64,000 bases of DNA, taken from positions 406,937-470,936 of the forward strand of contig NC_037274.1 of NCBI RefSeq assembly GCF_000002425.4, given 5' to 3'. The stretch comes from Physcomitrium patens (taxonomy: Eukaryota; Streptophyta; Bryopsida; Funariales; Funariaceae). Every line of letters begins with the position of its first letter. Positions within the stretch are counted from its first letter, which is position 1. A model generated the notes under the pieces. It ran no database searches. It saw only the letters and a list, made by a program, of their open reading frames with translations, and was not told where the DNA came from. This document shows, in pieces, positions 43,857 to 54,983 of the stretch. Both the position numbers and the translations under genes were made by a program.

Positions 43857-46150
43857 GAATGAATAAAAAAATCAAAGATTCACAATAGAGAGATTGATTA
43901 AAAAAAGGTGCTCATTGGTACCCTACTTATATCTCTTCATATTGGACATGATGTTATACATTATAAATGATCCCACTTATGTAATAGATAGCTTTTGTTT
44001 CTCCAATGGCAATATGATCTGCAAGTAGTACTTTACAAACAATATGACTTTCTACCTCAAGGAAATTTTTGACAATATGCAATGTAATTTTGAAGTATTC
44101 GATTTTTTTTTGTCCAACCTTGAGATCACTTCTCAATTAAAATAAAATAAGAGCACTACTGATTAGTAATGATCTATGATCATAGAATTAAAGAAGAGAA
44201 CAAGGCCCTCATATAACTTCCTTGAGGCATCTACATCAAATACATAGGCATTGTCTTTAAAGATGAAATAACTTATTATGACAAAGATTAAGTAGTTATG
44301 CAACAAATCCACAAAAAATTAGCATAATAGTCAAACAAAAAATTCTCCCTTCTAATCATAGTACTTGTATCAAATCAAGTTATACTTAAGAGCATATGAT
44401 ATTTGGCTTCATACAACATCTAATAAAAGGTCCTAACAAGGATAAGAGCCTTCATTTAAAACTTTATATAGACAAGTAATTTAGACATGAAGATGAGAGC
44501 CATAGTGGCATGAGACATAATAATTACTTTAATAGCCAAAAAAAGGATTAAGTTATTTAATCCATTAGGCCAAACAAGAGCTCTCTTAGCTAAAATGATT
44601 TTGAGAGCCCTAATCTTGAAAAAACAACCTTTAAAATTTTTCATCTTATACAAGATGAAAAATGCACAACTCTCTAAGGATGGAAATTGGAGCAAATATT
44701 CTAGTTGGTTATTCATGACCTTCAAAATATGACTTCAAGGCTCAAATCTTTGCCAAGTAATATGGACGATCTCATTGATAGTCAAAAAATAACTTTTCAA
44801 AGCTTTTATCAACATACATGCCAAAAAGATGTGTCAACTTCTATTTTAAAATATAAAAATCACTACAAATAATAATATCACCTTAGAAATAGAGGCCAAA
44901 TGAAGGTTTTGTACATAGTCCATTAATGAGGTCAAAAAGGTGGAAGACATATGGCAGGGCCACCAATACTATTGATAAATTAATTAAATACTAAGACAAA
45001 AGACATGATCCAAGAAGATTGAGATGTTCATATACATTGTACATAAAATGGAATCTCAGACAATTAAGCCCTCCAACAAAAGAAAAATGGATAACGTTGG
45101 GGTGCAAGACATGGATCTACTAAAAAATAAAAAGTGGACTTGAAAGGTGGAAGGATTCATGATATACAAGAACAGTCAAAACAAACCAACTTGATATGAT
45201 TGAAAATCACATGATGATATATATGGAAGTAATAAAAAAGAATGAGGATACTCATAAAAAATTAATTAGATAGAATAGTAGAATTAAACCTAATTGATCA
45301 TTTGGAAGGAACTTACATGGTATGGATATAAAGATAAGGCCTCACTAAAGGCCTTGAAATTCATTTAAAAGAATGAGTGTGGTCAAATAAGGGTCCAATG
45401 CTAATCAAACAATTATTTTACTATACCACAAAGAAAAGATATAGAACCATCTTGACACAACAATGTAAGTAGATAGAATTTGATAAGACTATAGTGAATT
45501 GTGGCTACTTTTTGGCTGAATAAATATAATACTTTGCCAAAATATGGCATCCATGGCTATCTTGTAAGATCTCTTCTATGGTGTCTTCTTAATCGTAGAA
45601 GATATTATTATTGTAAAATAGAGGTATAAAATATAAAAAGATAATGACTACAACCTCTGCGTCAATTAAATCTTTGAAATAGTAGAATATACATTCTTTG
45701 CATGCCTACAAATTGCACCAATATAAAAAAAAATATGCAATCATCAAGAGACTCACAAATTCGACCACCTCTAATACCATATAGAAGATTGCACTCTATG
45801 GCATCCTTTCAATTCTACTAGTCAATAATACAAATATATAAGATGAATCTATATTCTAAGATGCAGACAATATATGCTCCATCACCAAAAAAAAATTGAA
45901 ACATCCTACGACATGCTATTATCAATTATATATGGTACTAGAAATGCATATACGACCTTAAAAAAAAGAAATTCCACCTCAAGATGGCATTGTATCAAAG
46001 ATGGAAGATCACAGCCTATGTAAATATAGATACATTGATAGAGCTATAAAAATACAAGTATAGTCACTCATTCAAATACCATAAAAAAATAGAATCCAAA
46101 TTCATGACAATATGGGCATAGGAAAATATATTCTGCAAGGCAACACACCA
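43857..46150 (+). pseudogene. LINE reverse transcriptase C-terminal half and tail
   Basis: IERLIKKRCSLVPYLYLFIL, INDPTYVIDSFCFSNGNMIC, then YFTNN at about 44029 where the catalytic FADD is expected, so the active site is destroyed. KEIFDNMQCNFEVF, VLVSNQVILKSI, IKLFNPLGQTRALLAKMILR and FFILYKMKNAQLSKDGNWSK follow to 44800. Weaker matches continue (ALYQ-like, KFHLKMALYQ region) to about 46150. The antisense frames 43954-44136 and 44456-44725 are shadows. Confidence 0.72.
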
Positions 46151-47555
46151 ATCCAAATAAAAACCAATCTCCTAGCTTATCTTCTTTTCTATGGACCTAA
46201 CCAATAAATTTCAAACCATCTCGATACTCATTGCAAATTCAATATAATTGCAAGAAGAACTTAGAAATGAAAACTCATTTCAACAAAGTATAGAAAAAAA
46301 TTATGCCTCACATGCAGACACAGATCCAACCATGCTTCATCTCTCTACCACAATCCAAAGATATCAAAGAATAACTTGCATAGTTGATGGTAGAATACAT
46401 CCTAACACAAATTATACATAATATTGAAGACTTAGAGGAAGACCAATCCTCACAAAATAAGCCAAATCAAAGCCTTAGGCACATGTCAACACAAACAAAC
46501 AACATATTATAGATAGCCAAAGACAAAGCAACATTTGCTGAGGTTCCAGATCCCCAGAACTAAGTAATGAGCTGCCAAACATAAATCAAGATAATACTTG
46601 ATAAGAATTTGGATACTCAAATACCATAAGATAGGAACTCGAGCAATACCAGCCAAAAACTTAGATACCCAACAGAATAAGAAGCTTGGATAATATCCTT
46701 TAGAAACCCAAATACCTGAATTTAATAGAATAGGAATAAAGATGATATTGAGTCAGCTACGGAACATGACATATAGGCTTAAAATTAAGAGCTTTACACT
46801 TGGCATACTCTGCATGCCAAGAGAACTTAACTTACTTTAAATTTTTAGTAAATTTTATAACAAGTCATTTTGATACATTTCAATTTAAATGGAAGAGTTC
46901 TTGCTATGCATATGAGAGTTATGAAGATTGATATCTGAAAATTCCAAGATTTCTTATATTGCATTCATTGATTATTTAATGATAGTTGTCTATAATTATT
47001 AATATAGCCAAGTTGATCTAATGTATTAGTTTTAAGTATTGCTCTAAAAGAGCGTAGATTTAAATTCTATTGTTGCATCTTTCTTCTCTTTAATTCTCTT
47101 TGTCCTAATTCCACTTTTTTTCTTCATGCCTCCTTCATTGCCTTGTAGAATTGAAATGCAATAATCTCACTACTCAATTGACTAGCTCTGCCATTGTAGA
47201 TTGTCAAATCACAGTTGTTGCTTAGATGCAATTTCAACTATCAATTGGATTTTTAAGAACAAAGGGAAGAAACATAGGACAACTATAGAAGCAAGTAAAT
47301 TAGAGGATAAGTAATTTATAGCACATTATTTTATTATCCAAAATTTTTAGTTCTCTAAAGTTTTTTATCTAACTAAGATTCAAACTTAATATATTTGGAT
47401 TCTTCATTACACTTGATTGGAACTTTAATCTAATCTTGTTCTATCACATATGTTAAATTAATAGGCTTATAGTACTAATCTTTAAATATTGGTAGATAAG
47501 TAGATATATCATGTTTAGCTTTAATATCTTGAGATATATGTATAAGTTGTAAAAG
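46151..47555. other. AT-rich, no recognisable gene
   Basis: May hold the LINE 3' end. A weak tRNA-like stretch near 46999-47080 was rejected. Nothing else seen. Confidence 0.4.
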
Positions 47556-50240
47556 TAATAAGGACATGAATCATAAAGAATCATAGGATCAATAATTTTT
47601 TGTATTACTTGAAAAGAATAGATATTCATTCAAAAATAATATAATATTAGAACTAGAATGATTTTATTCAAAGAAAAGAAATTTAGGTACTCTTAAAATA
47701 AGATTAAAAGTAAAAAAGACATTTAAAAGAGTGAAGAAGGACTTATTGTGGCCTCCATATATACTATCTAACTAAAATCTATGTGGTGATGTTTTATAAA
47801 AACTCCAATATATATCTAATTTATAGGACATGTATCTAATTTGAAAGACAAGTTTCTTACATATATACCATATGGCTAACTTATATCACATACACAAACA
47901 TGTGTAACATGTGCAAACTTATTGATCAATTTTTTAACATAACAATCACCTATAAATATGCAAAAAGTTAAATTTGTATTTGTGAAGCTTTTTTGAAGCT
48001 ATTAAAGAGCTTTTCTATAAAATATTATTAAATTTATTTATTTCTATTTAATTTCTTTAATTTAAATAAATATATATATTTATATTATTAACACTTTTTT
48101 TTCTAAGAATAAAATTGACAAAGATTGATTATCATTCATTAAAAAAATTAAAGATAAAATAAATAATATTTTTGACATATTTTATTCTTAATTTTCTATG
48201 AAGATAATTAATAGATCTATTTAGCTATTGATAGTATTCAATATTAAAGCAAGAAGACCTCTTTGTTATTTAATCATTGTATTTAGCCTTTATAAATTCT
48301 TTCAATTAAAATATTTGAAACACCATCAATGGTTGTTCTTACTTTTAATAATAAAAAGTATTTGGAGTTTTTTCTAAGGTTATGATATAAATTATATTAT
48401 ATTCCATCATCTACTTGAGAAAGAACATATTATTTTTACAAGTAATTATTTCTATTATATTGTCTTAAAGGCTATAATAATTCCAATTACTTGTTTGGTA
48501 ATTCAAAAAATAATAGCTCTTGAGTTAAATCTACTAATTTTTAATTCTCTATCTCATTAAATTTTTAATTACTTTAAAACTAAAAATAATAATATAAAAT
48601 AGAATACAATATCTATTAAATTTTGTTTCTATTATAACAAAGAATTGCTTGGTTTTTGTCATAGCCTTAATGGATGTCATTGATAAAAAGTATCAACCAT
48701 CTTTGCTACATTTGTAAGATTCTTGGTTGGCACCTATGTATATTTACTAATATTATATTCATACTAATATACAAAATATTCCAAGTTACATTCACATTGT
48801 CTTGAGTGAAATACTTCTTTGACCTTTAATTCTTAGTTATTATCTATTTATATAAGAAAAAGTGGCATTTGTCTTCTTTTTGATATATTTATTATCTTGT
48901 ATGATTTAAAGAGAGACACATGGAGTACAAGATAGATTTTCATAGATTTCAATGAGTGTAATTAATAAGCAACTAGATTGATTTCTTTACTAATAGATAA
49001 TAGTCCAAGTTTATGACAATCTAAGTTGTTATAAGAGAAAATAGTCTTAATATTACAAAAAAATAATTATACCTTATTATTGATATAGAATTGAAGTAGT
49101 TACTTGTGATAGGTATCTACATTGAGTTTTTGTTGTTCTTAATATTCTTTTAGTTTTGCCTTTATCATTATATAGAACTTTAACAAACAATCTGCCAAAT
49201 CTTCCACTATAAGGTTATCAACTTTTGAGAAGTCAAAAGTATCAAATTGTGGATAATAAACATAAGTAGCATAAAAAAGTATTTATTGAATAGAAGAATG
49301 TAGTGTGTTATTATAGATAAATTAAACCAATAAAAAAATAGTTATTCCATCATCTTAATTACAATTAATGGTATGTTTCAAATATTCTTCAAAACCTAAT
49401 TCATATATTTTGTTTGTCCATTTTTTTAAAGATGGAAAGCCAAAGATAGTTTTTATATTGACCTTCAATAAGTTAAAAAGAGTTTTTTAAAAATATGATA
49501 CAAATTGAATCTTTCTATTTAATATAATATTCTTTAATAATTCATGAGAGTAATAATCATAATCTAGGAAAAAATATAATTTTTTTTTTATCTATAATAG
49601 ATTTTGTATATGATACAAAATATGACAGTTTGATGAAATAATCTAATGTCACAAATATAAAATCATAAGAACTTTAAATTAAAATATTTATAAAAAATTC
49701 TATAGAAATAAATGACCATAGTTGTTTTGGTATAGATAGTGGTTGAAAAAACCCATTAGACCAATGACATGGAGTTTTTGATCTTGAACAAATATCACAT
49801 GATTCTACAAAGTTTTTAAATACTTTTCACATTTTAATCCATATTAAATCTTTTGATACTAACTACAAGGTCTTGTTGTATCCAAAATATCTTGTAACTC
49901 AAAAATTGTAATGAGCTTCAAAAACATGTAGTTGTATTTTATCTTTTAAAACATATAAACATCTTTTAAAATAGAAAAGAATATTCTTACATATAAACTT
50001 GGAAGTATCACAAGATTTAGTAGAAATATTTCTAACATCATAAACAAGAAGGTCTAAGAACATACTTGATTGAACTTTCTTAAGAAAAGTTGAATCAATA
50101 ATAAATATTGATCTTATTACTCAAAGATGAAATTATTATAGTTTCAAAGAAATATTTTCTTATTGATCAAAAGATATATTTTTATTTTTGTTTAATTTTT
50201 TAGTATATTTAACAAATACTTTAAAAAATGCAAGTTGATC
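47556..50240 (-). mobile_element. Strongly decayed D-family element I
   Basis: Minus-strand LTR (about 47556-48092) with TATATAT from 47763 and a decayed primer sequence 30 nt downstream (47733). Then come ORF3 remnant 48132-48552, chromodomain region 48640-48860, and integrase to about 50110 (recognisable by collinearity with G 61130-62050), ending within the RNase H end near 50240. Many indels. No protein-level integrity. Confidence 0.7.
48132..48552 (-). pseudogene. ORF3 remnant of element I
   Basis: About 421 bp aligned to ORF3 of G, start codon changed (ATG to ATA). It is the most decayed copy; only nucleotide collinearity supports it. Confidence 0.45.
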
Positions 50241-53200
50241 CCTACAAGAAGATCTTTTGTTGCTTAATCATCTAAATACTTCATATAATATCAAATCAGC
50301 TTAATAAAGAATCCTAATTGAGGCCAATTTTTTATTTAAAAAATTTCTCTTACATTATTGGAATGTATGATGTCTTAACTGAGGATGCATTTGGCACTTG
50401 GCTATAAAAGATAAATTTTATTTTACAATAAACAAAGAATCTAACAATCTCAATAAAACCTTAAATAAACCTTAATTGAATCTTAAATCTTTTAATAAAA
50501 TCTTAATCAAATCCTAAATGATCTATAAAAAATTTAAAAGATTCATTAAATAAATCATAAAAAATATTTTAAAAATTCTAACAAAATCATAAAGAGTTTA
50601 TTAAAAAATTATAAAGAAATTCTAAAAAATTCTAATGAAATTAAAAATAAGTCCTAAAAATATCCTAATCAAAATTTAAGTAAATTTTGATTAAATCCTA
50701 AGTAAATTCTTATAATTCTATTTAAATCCCAAAAAAATTAAAAAATCTTAATCAAATTTTAATCAAATTTTAACAAATTATAGAAAAAAATTAGCCAAAT
50801 CCTAAGTAAATTCTAATAAATCTTAATAAAATTCTAAAGATATTCTTATCAAATCCTATTCAATCTTAATCAAATTATATAATACTTTTAAAATATCAAT
50901 AATTGTTATTTAAATTAATGATTTTATTCTAAAAGTTTTACATATTGTAATCTATTAGTTAGCAAGTTATCCTTAAGAAAATAATATAAAATAATATAAA
51001 AATTTATACTAGATTATATTAAATAAAATAAAAAATAATAATATTATAATTTAGAAATAAAAATAAAAATAAAAATAATTTAATTTGACTAAAAATATCT
51101 GTACTTGTAGCAAATTTTTGTTTAGTTCATTGACTCAATATTTGGTAGTATCTATGATTCTTGTAAAGATATGAATTTTATATTTGAAATAAAAAATTAC
51201 TAATTTAATTTAAAATTACATAATAGTTTATTAAACCTATATTAGATTATGTAGAAGTAGAAGAATTAAACTATATTACTAAATTATAATACATCCACAA
51301 GGTAAAAAAATAAAATTAAAATATAATTTAAAAAGAAAAAGAAAAGATAAGAAGGTAGTAAATACATATAGTATTAATTTTTTTTTTTTTTTTTGTAAAA
51401 AATCTTCTGCTTACTTTATAGGAGCTTTAAAAAAAGAAGATAAAATAATATAATAAAATTAAAGATAGTGTTTAACTCAAGAATATGTTTCATTCTATTC
51501 TTATAAACTATTCAAAATATTTTCTTCAAGTGAATCCTATTAATTCATCTTAATTTGTGGAATTATTAGAAATCAACATTTAAATTATTTAGAAACAAAA
51601 ATATTCAACATTTAAAATCTTATTTGATTATTTAATATTTAATATAATTTAGAAGGATTCATGCATTACAAGAGTCTTTTTAGATAAAATGTCATAAAAA
51701 TAAAATCTAAGTATATTTTTGAGGCAATTATCTATTATAATTTAGTATTTTTTTAATACTAAAAATTAGTATATAATTATTCAAATAAATCTCTATATTG
51801 GCCTAATACTTAAATTTAATACTGATTTAAAATATTTAAAATTATTAGTTGGTAGGTAGAAGATACATGAGAATAAATCTCATAAATTTTTAGTTATTTA
51901 TGTAGAAAATAGAATTTTTAGTTGATTAAAATTTATTCTACTAATATAAAAATAAAAATTTCAAAAAAATTAGTCTTGAATATATAATATCATTATATGG
52001 ACAAAATAAGAATTTTTAGAATATATTAAAAATATATTAGAATTTTTAGAATATATTAAAAATATATTAGAATTTTTAGAATATATTTTAAAGACTTCAA
52101 TAAATATGATTGACCACCTTAAGAGGCAATTATAAAGGATTTAAGAAAGATTTGAAGGTCCCAAAAAGTTTTAAGGTTGATTGGATGTTTTTAAAAATTA
52201 TAATAAAGTCAAAAATATAGAAAAAAGTGATTTTATTAATAAAAAATAAAATGACCACCAATTGTTTTTAGAAAGAGACGTGTACATATTCTATAGGAGT
52301 TGTAGCATCCTAAATGCAGGTATGAGTATAAGGCAAAGGCCTTATGGCATCTCTAAAACACCCACGTATACTACTTATGAGCCTTGGTGAAGCTCAAATT
52401 CTTGGTCCCTTAAGCAAGTTATCCTTAAGATAAAACATATTCAATTGATTCTTTTATTTTTTATTTTAGATCTTTAAATCTTTATAATTTACTCAAAATA
52501 ATTTAGATTTACATATATTTTGTATCAATAAAAAGATAATTGTACATATAATATTAGTTGAAAATCAAATAAATAAAGTATGACTAGTATTTGAAGTAGA
52601 TATTTCTTTGAAAATATTTTGTTTATTTTTTGTAATTTATTTATTTATTTATTATTAATACCATCTTTTATTTCATAATATCAATTACAAGTAACTCTTA
52701 ATTAATTCCAAATTATCATTTAGGTTCAAAGATAAATTTTTCTTTAAGAACTTGCTACAATATATTCCAACGACTTGGTTGATAGCTCACATACAATATG
52801 TAGTAATTTCCTCCTCTATAAAGGCAAAACTTTAAAAAAAAGTTGTATTATAATTCATGCATTCAATAATAAAAAATATTATATAATACCACATAGATAA
52901 CACATGGTTTGTTATAACTTGATGTAACTCTTTCAAAATATTATTATTGTTGTTTTTTATATATATTCTTATTATACATAATCTACCTTCCCTTCTTCTC
53001 ATAAATAGTAGTTGACAAAAGTAATTAAGAGTCACAAGTTGTCATAATCAACTTTGGTAATTGTACAAGTGGTTGACAAATATGCCTTGTTGTTTCAAGC
53101 TTGAATTTAGGACAACTTGAAGTAACAGTAGCAAAAACCATGGTAGTATGTAGTGGATGACAAATTGAGGTATAAATGGCAAAAAATAAGGTAGCAACAA

Positions 53201-53381
53201 TAACACCTTAAAGATATTGCATAAATAATATCAAAACCAATGAAACTAAGCAATTATCAATATACCAAGCAAATAGTGTAACAATTGCATATGTTATTCA
53301 ATTAAATAGAAATAGATCAAAATAAATATTAGATAATAAATATATTCTTTAAGAAGCTTTAAAAAAGTTTCTTAGACATTG
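50241..53381. other. Very AT-rich stretch without gene
   Basis: No coding or RNA gene recognised on either strand. 50430-50890 is a degenerate array of AATCCTAA/AATCTTAA-like words. A T-run lies near 51380 and a 30-bp tandem repeat at 52011-52089. 52260-52400 is slightly less AT-rich (AGACGTGTACATATTC... CCTTGGTGAAGC) and may be an LTR scrap. Confidence 0.5.
52011..52089. repeat. 30-bp tandem repeat, 2.6 copies
   Basis: Unit AATTTTTAGAATATATTAAA plus AATATATTAG, perfectly repeated at 52011-52040 and 52041-52070, third copy partial. Confidence 0.95.
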
Positions 53382-53401
53382 TGTTAGGGACATAGTCCTT
53401 A

Positions 53402-53497
53402 GAACCTTCTAGAGACAAGTTTCTAGAACCTTCTAGAAGCAAGTCTCTGGAACCTTCTAAAAGCTTCTTAGTTGGTAGAAGTTGCTTGAGAAGCTTC
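53402..53497 (+). promoter_or_regulatory. Heat-shock-element-like array in element F LTR
   Basis: GAAccTTC at 53402-53409; TTCtaGAAccTTCtaGAA at 53421-53438, four alternating nGAAn units in perfect phase; GAAccTTC at 53450-53457; GAAgcTTC at 53490-53497. All lie 12-107 bp upstream of the TATA box. The canonical heat-shock factor site is three or more inverted nGAAn units, so the second motif is a full site. Confidence 0.75.
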
Positions 53498-53508
53498 CTA
53501 AATAGGAG

Positions 53509-53516
53509 TATATATT
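53509..53516 (+). promoter_or_regulatory. Element F TATA box
   Basis: TATATATT, 31 nt upstream of the self-primer sequence CAGTCTCGACAA (53540-53551). This places the predicted mRNA 5' end at or within a base or two of the primer. Confidence 0.75.
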
Positions 53517-53520
53517 GGAA

Positions 53521-53551
53521 TCGAGGCTGAAGAGTTCTTCAGTCTCGACAA
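53521..53551 (+). promoter_or_regulatory. Core-promoter palindrome and self-primer, element F
   Basis: TCGAGGCTGAAGA and TCTTCAGTCTCGA flank GT with one mismatch. The right arm contains CAGTCTCGACAA, complementary to the primer site at 53681-53692. D has an analogous but different palindrome in the same place. Confidence 0.8.
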
Positions 53552-53680
53552 CACATTTCTTGGAGCTCTAACTCACCTCTCTGGTGTTGTTCTTGTATTC
53601 ATCTGATTAATCTATTTCTTGCCAATTCTTCTTCAATTTCTTGTTAGATCTGGAGCCTGTATTCTTATGTCCATGACAGT

Positions 53681-53692
53681 TTGTCGAGACTG
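53681..53692 (+). promoter_or_regulatory. Element F self-complementary primer site
   Basis: TTGTCGAGACTG starts 2 nt after the 5' LTR and is a perfect 12-nt complement of 53540-53551. No tRNA-type TGG site occurs here. Confidence 0.88.
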
Positions 53693-53731
53693 TACTCACC
53701 TCAGATATCATAGCTAGTTTCTTCCTCGTTA

Positions 53732-53910
53732 GAGTGTGGATTACCCCTTTCCTTGGAAGTGTACTAGCATTTTAGAGGTTGCGGATTACCCTCCTCTAAA
53801 CTGATACTTCTTTTGTTACAATATTGGACTCTTATTCTTCTTGGAGAGAGTGGATTACCCCTTTTCTTGAAACTCTTAAGGCATTTTAGAGGTTGTGGAG
53901 TACCCTCTTT
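53732..53910 (+). promoter_or_regulatory. Element F leader motifs
   Basis: GTGGATTACCCC (53736), GCGGATTACCCT (53781), GTGGATTACCCC (53850), GTGGAGTACCCT (53894), arranged as two ~113-bp repeats. The same four-motif plan is present in D and E despite otherwise diverged leaders. Confidence 0.65.
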
Positions 53911-53958
53911 TAAACCAATATTATCTTTTTGTAGAGTCATTTCTGTCCTTCTCTTAGA

Positions 53959-54983
53959 ATGGCCGGAGGCCAAGACATTAGTATGACGAAAAGTTCAGAG
54001 TCCAAGTTGGATGCTATCATGAATGCCCTTGCTACGTTATCGCAAAGAATTACTGAGATTGAAGGAGTCGTGGCAAGGCTTCATAATGATGGAGCATCTG
54101 GGATGGTACAATCTAGGTTGCACCTACCTCAAACTTCTGCACTTGGAAAAGCAACTTTGCCTCAGGTTTGACAAACACCATTGGTTCTACAACATAAAGA
54201 GCCTCAAGTTAGCCTTCCAAACAAGTTCGATGGTACGCATTCCAAGTTTCAAGGATTCGTCAACCAAATCAGATTGATAACAGATTTATAGCCCGAACGC
54301 TATCCAACGGAGGAGTCACATGTTGGGCTTGTTGGAACCTTACTTACATGACAAGTTCTATCATGGTTTGCTCCTTTGTTTGAGAAACGATCGTCCATAC
54401 TAAAGAACTTTGAAACCTTTTTGGAAGCATTTGCAGAAGCATTTGGTAAACACGACAAGGTTCGATGGGCTACAACAAAGATCCGATCACTACGACAAGG
54501 GATGCGCTCTATATCAGTCTATGCATCAGATTTCAGGCAATTAGCATGCAACATCAATTGGAATGAAGAAGCATTGATGAGTCAATTCTATTGGGGTTTA
54601 AGAGACGATGTGAAGGATTTGCTGTTAACTCTTTCTGATCCGTAAACGCTCAACGAAGCTATTAGCCAAGCTGTGAAGTGCGATAACCGCCTATTCCAAC
54701 GCCGCCAAGATCAACGTTCAAGACAACATATGGTTTGCCACGTCCCAACTATGTTAGCAAGTAGCGTGAATTCACATTCAGAGGTAGAAGACATGCAAAT
54801 TGATGCGGTACGTGTCAAATCCCTTACTCTAGAAGAAAAAAAGCGGCATATGGAGGAAGGTCTATGCTTGTATTGCAGTGAAGAAGGCCATAAAGTTGGA
54901 AACTACCCAAGAAGCAAAATCGACGTATTATCAGGACTAGGGGCGCGTTTGTTCAAGAAAACGAGGATGCCCAGCCACAATAG
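53959..54983 (+). pseudogene. Element F gag
   Basis: ATG at 53959 (MAGGQDISMTKSSESKLDAI). Coiled N-terminus (LATLSQRITEIEGVVARLHN), capsid (NKFDGTHSKFQGFVNQIRL, LSWFAPLFEKRSS, FLEAFAEAFGKHDKVR, SVYASDFRQLACNINWNEEA, YWGLRDDVKDLLLTL), CDNRLFQRRQDQR, knuckle CLYCSEEGHKVGNY with the last Cys changed to Tyr. Stops at about 54168, 54288, 54348 and 54643. A small indel after the knuckle shifts the frame before the expected gag end (CAA TAG, 54978-54983). The capsid also recalls the sushi-derived gag type. Confidence 0.87.
54956..54962 (+). promoter_or_regulatory. Candidate frameshift heptamer, element F
   Basis: A-GAA-AAC in the inferred ancestral gag frame, seven codons before CAA TAG. Protease (ATIETVRLNSE) is in the -1 frame, as in D and E. 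Confidence 0.45.

Larger units (their letters stand above)
40440..46150 (+). mobile_element. Decayed non-LTR retrotransposon (LINE)
   Basis: Multiple-frame + translation is collinear with a plant L1-type ORF2. Endonuclease-like start near 40470 (SLNVKSPRPKYVIYFRKPNL), then RT, C-terminal region and a Cys/His-type tail near 45640-45800. A ~1.4 kb block (about 42421-43856) interrupts it. Very many stops and indels. 5' and 3' ends, poly-A tail and target duplication could not be fixed. Confidence 0.75.
53382..53678 (+). repeat. Element F 5' LTR
   Basis: Short LTR with heat-shock-element-like arrays (53402-53497), TATATATT at 53509-53516, a 28-bp near-palindrome at 53521-53548 and the predicted transcript start at about 53540. 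The 3' LTR differs by one extra ~24-bp array unit and a few substitutions. Confidence 0.95.

Noticed and set aside
43954-44725. Minus-strand open frames 43954-44136 and 44456-44725
   Set aside because: Antisense shadows of the LINE RT reading on the plus strand.
46999-47080. tRNA-like stretch (GCTCTAAAAGAGCG then GATTTAAATTCTA)
   Set aside because: A- and B-box matches are poor and no cloverleaf or SINE tail can be built.
50430-50890. Interstitial telomere tract
   Set aside because: No run of exact CCCTAAA/TTTAGGG units; the pattern is too irregular.
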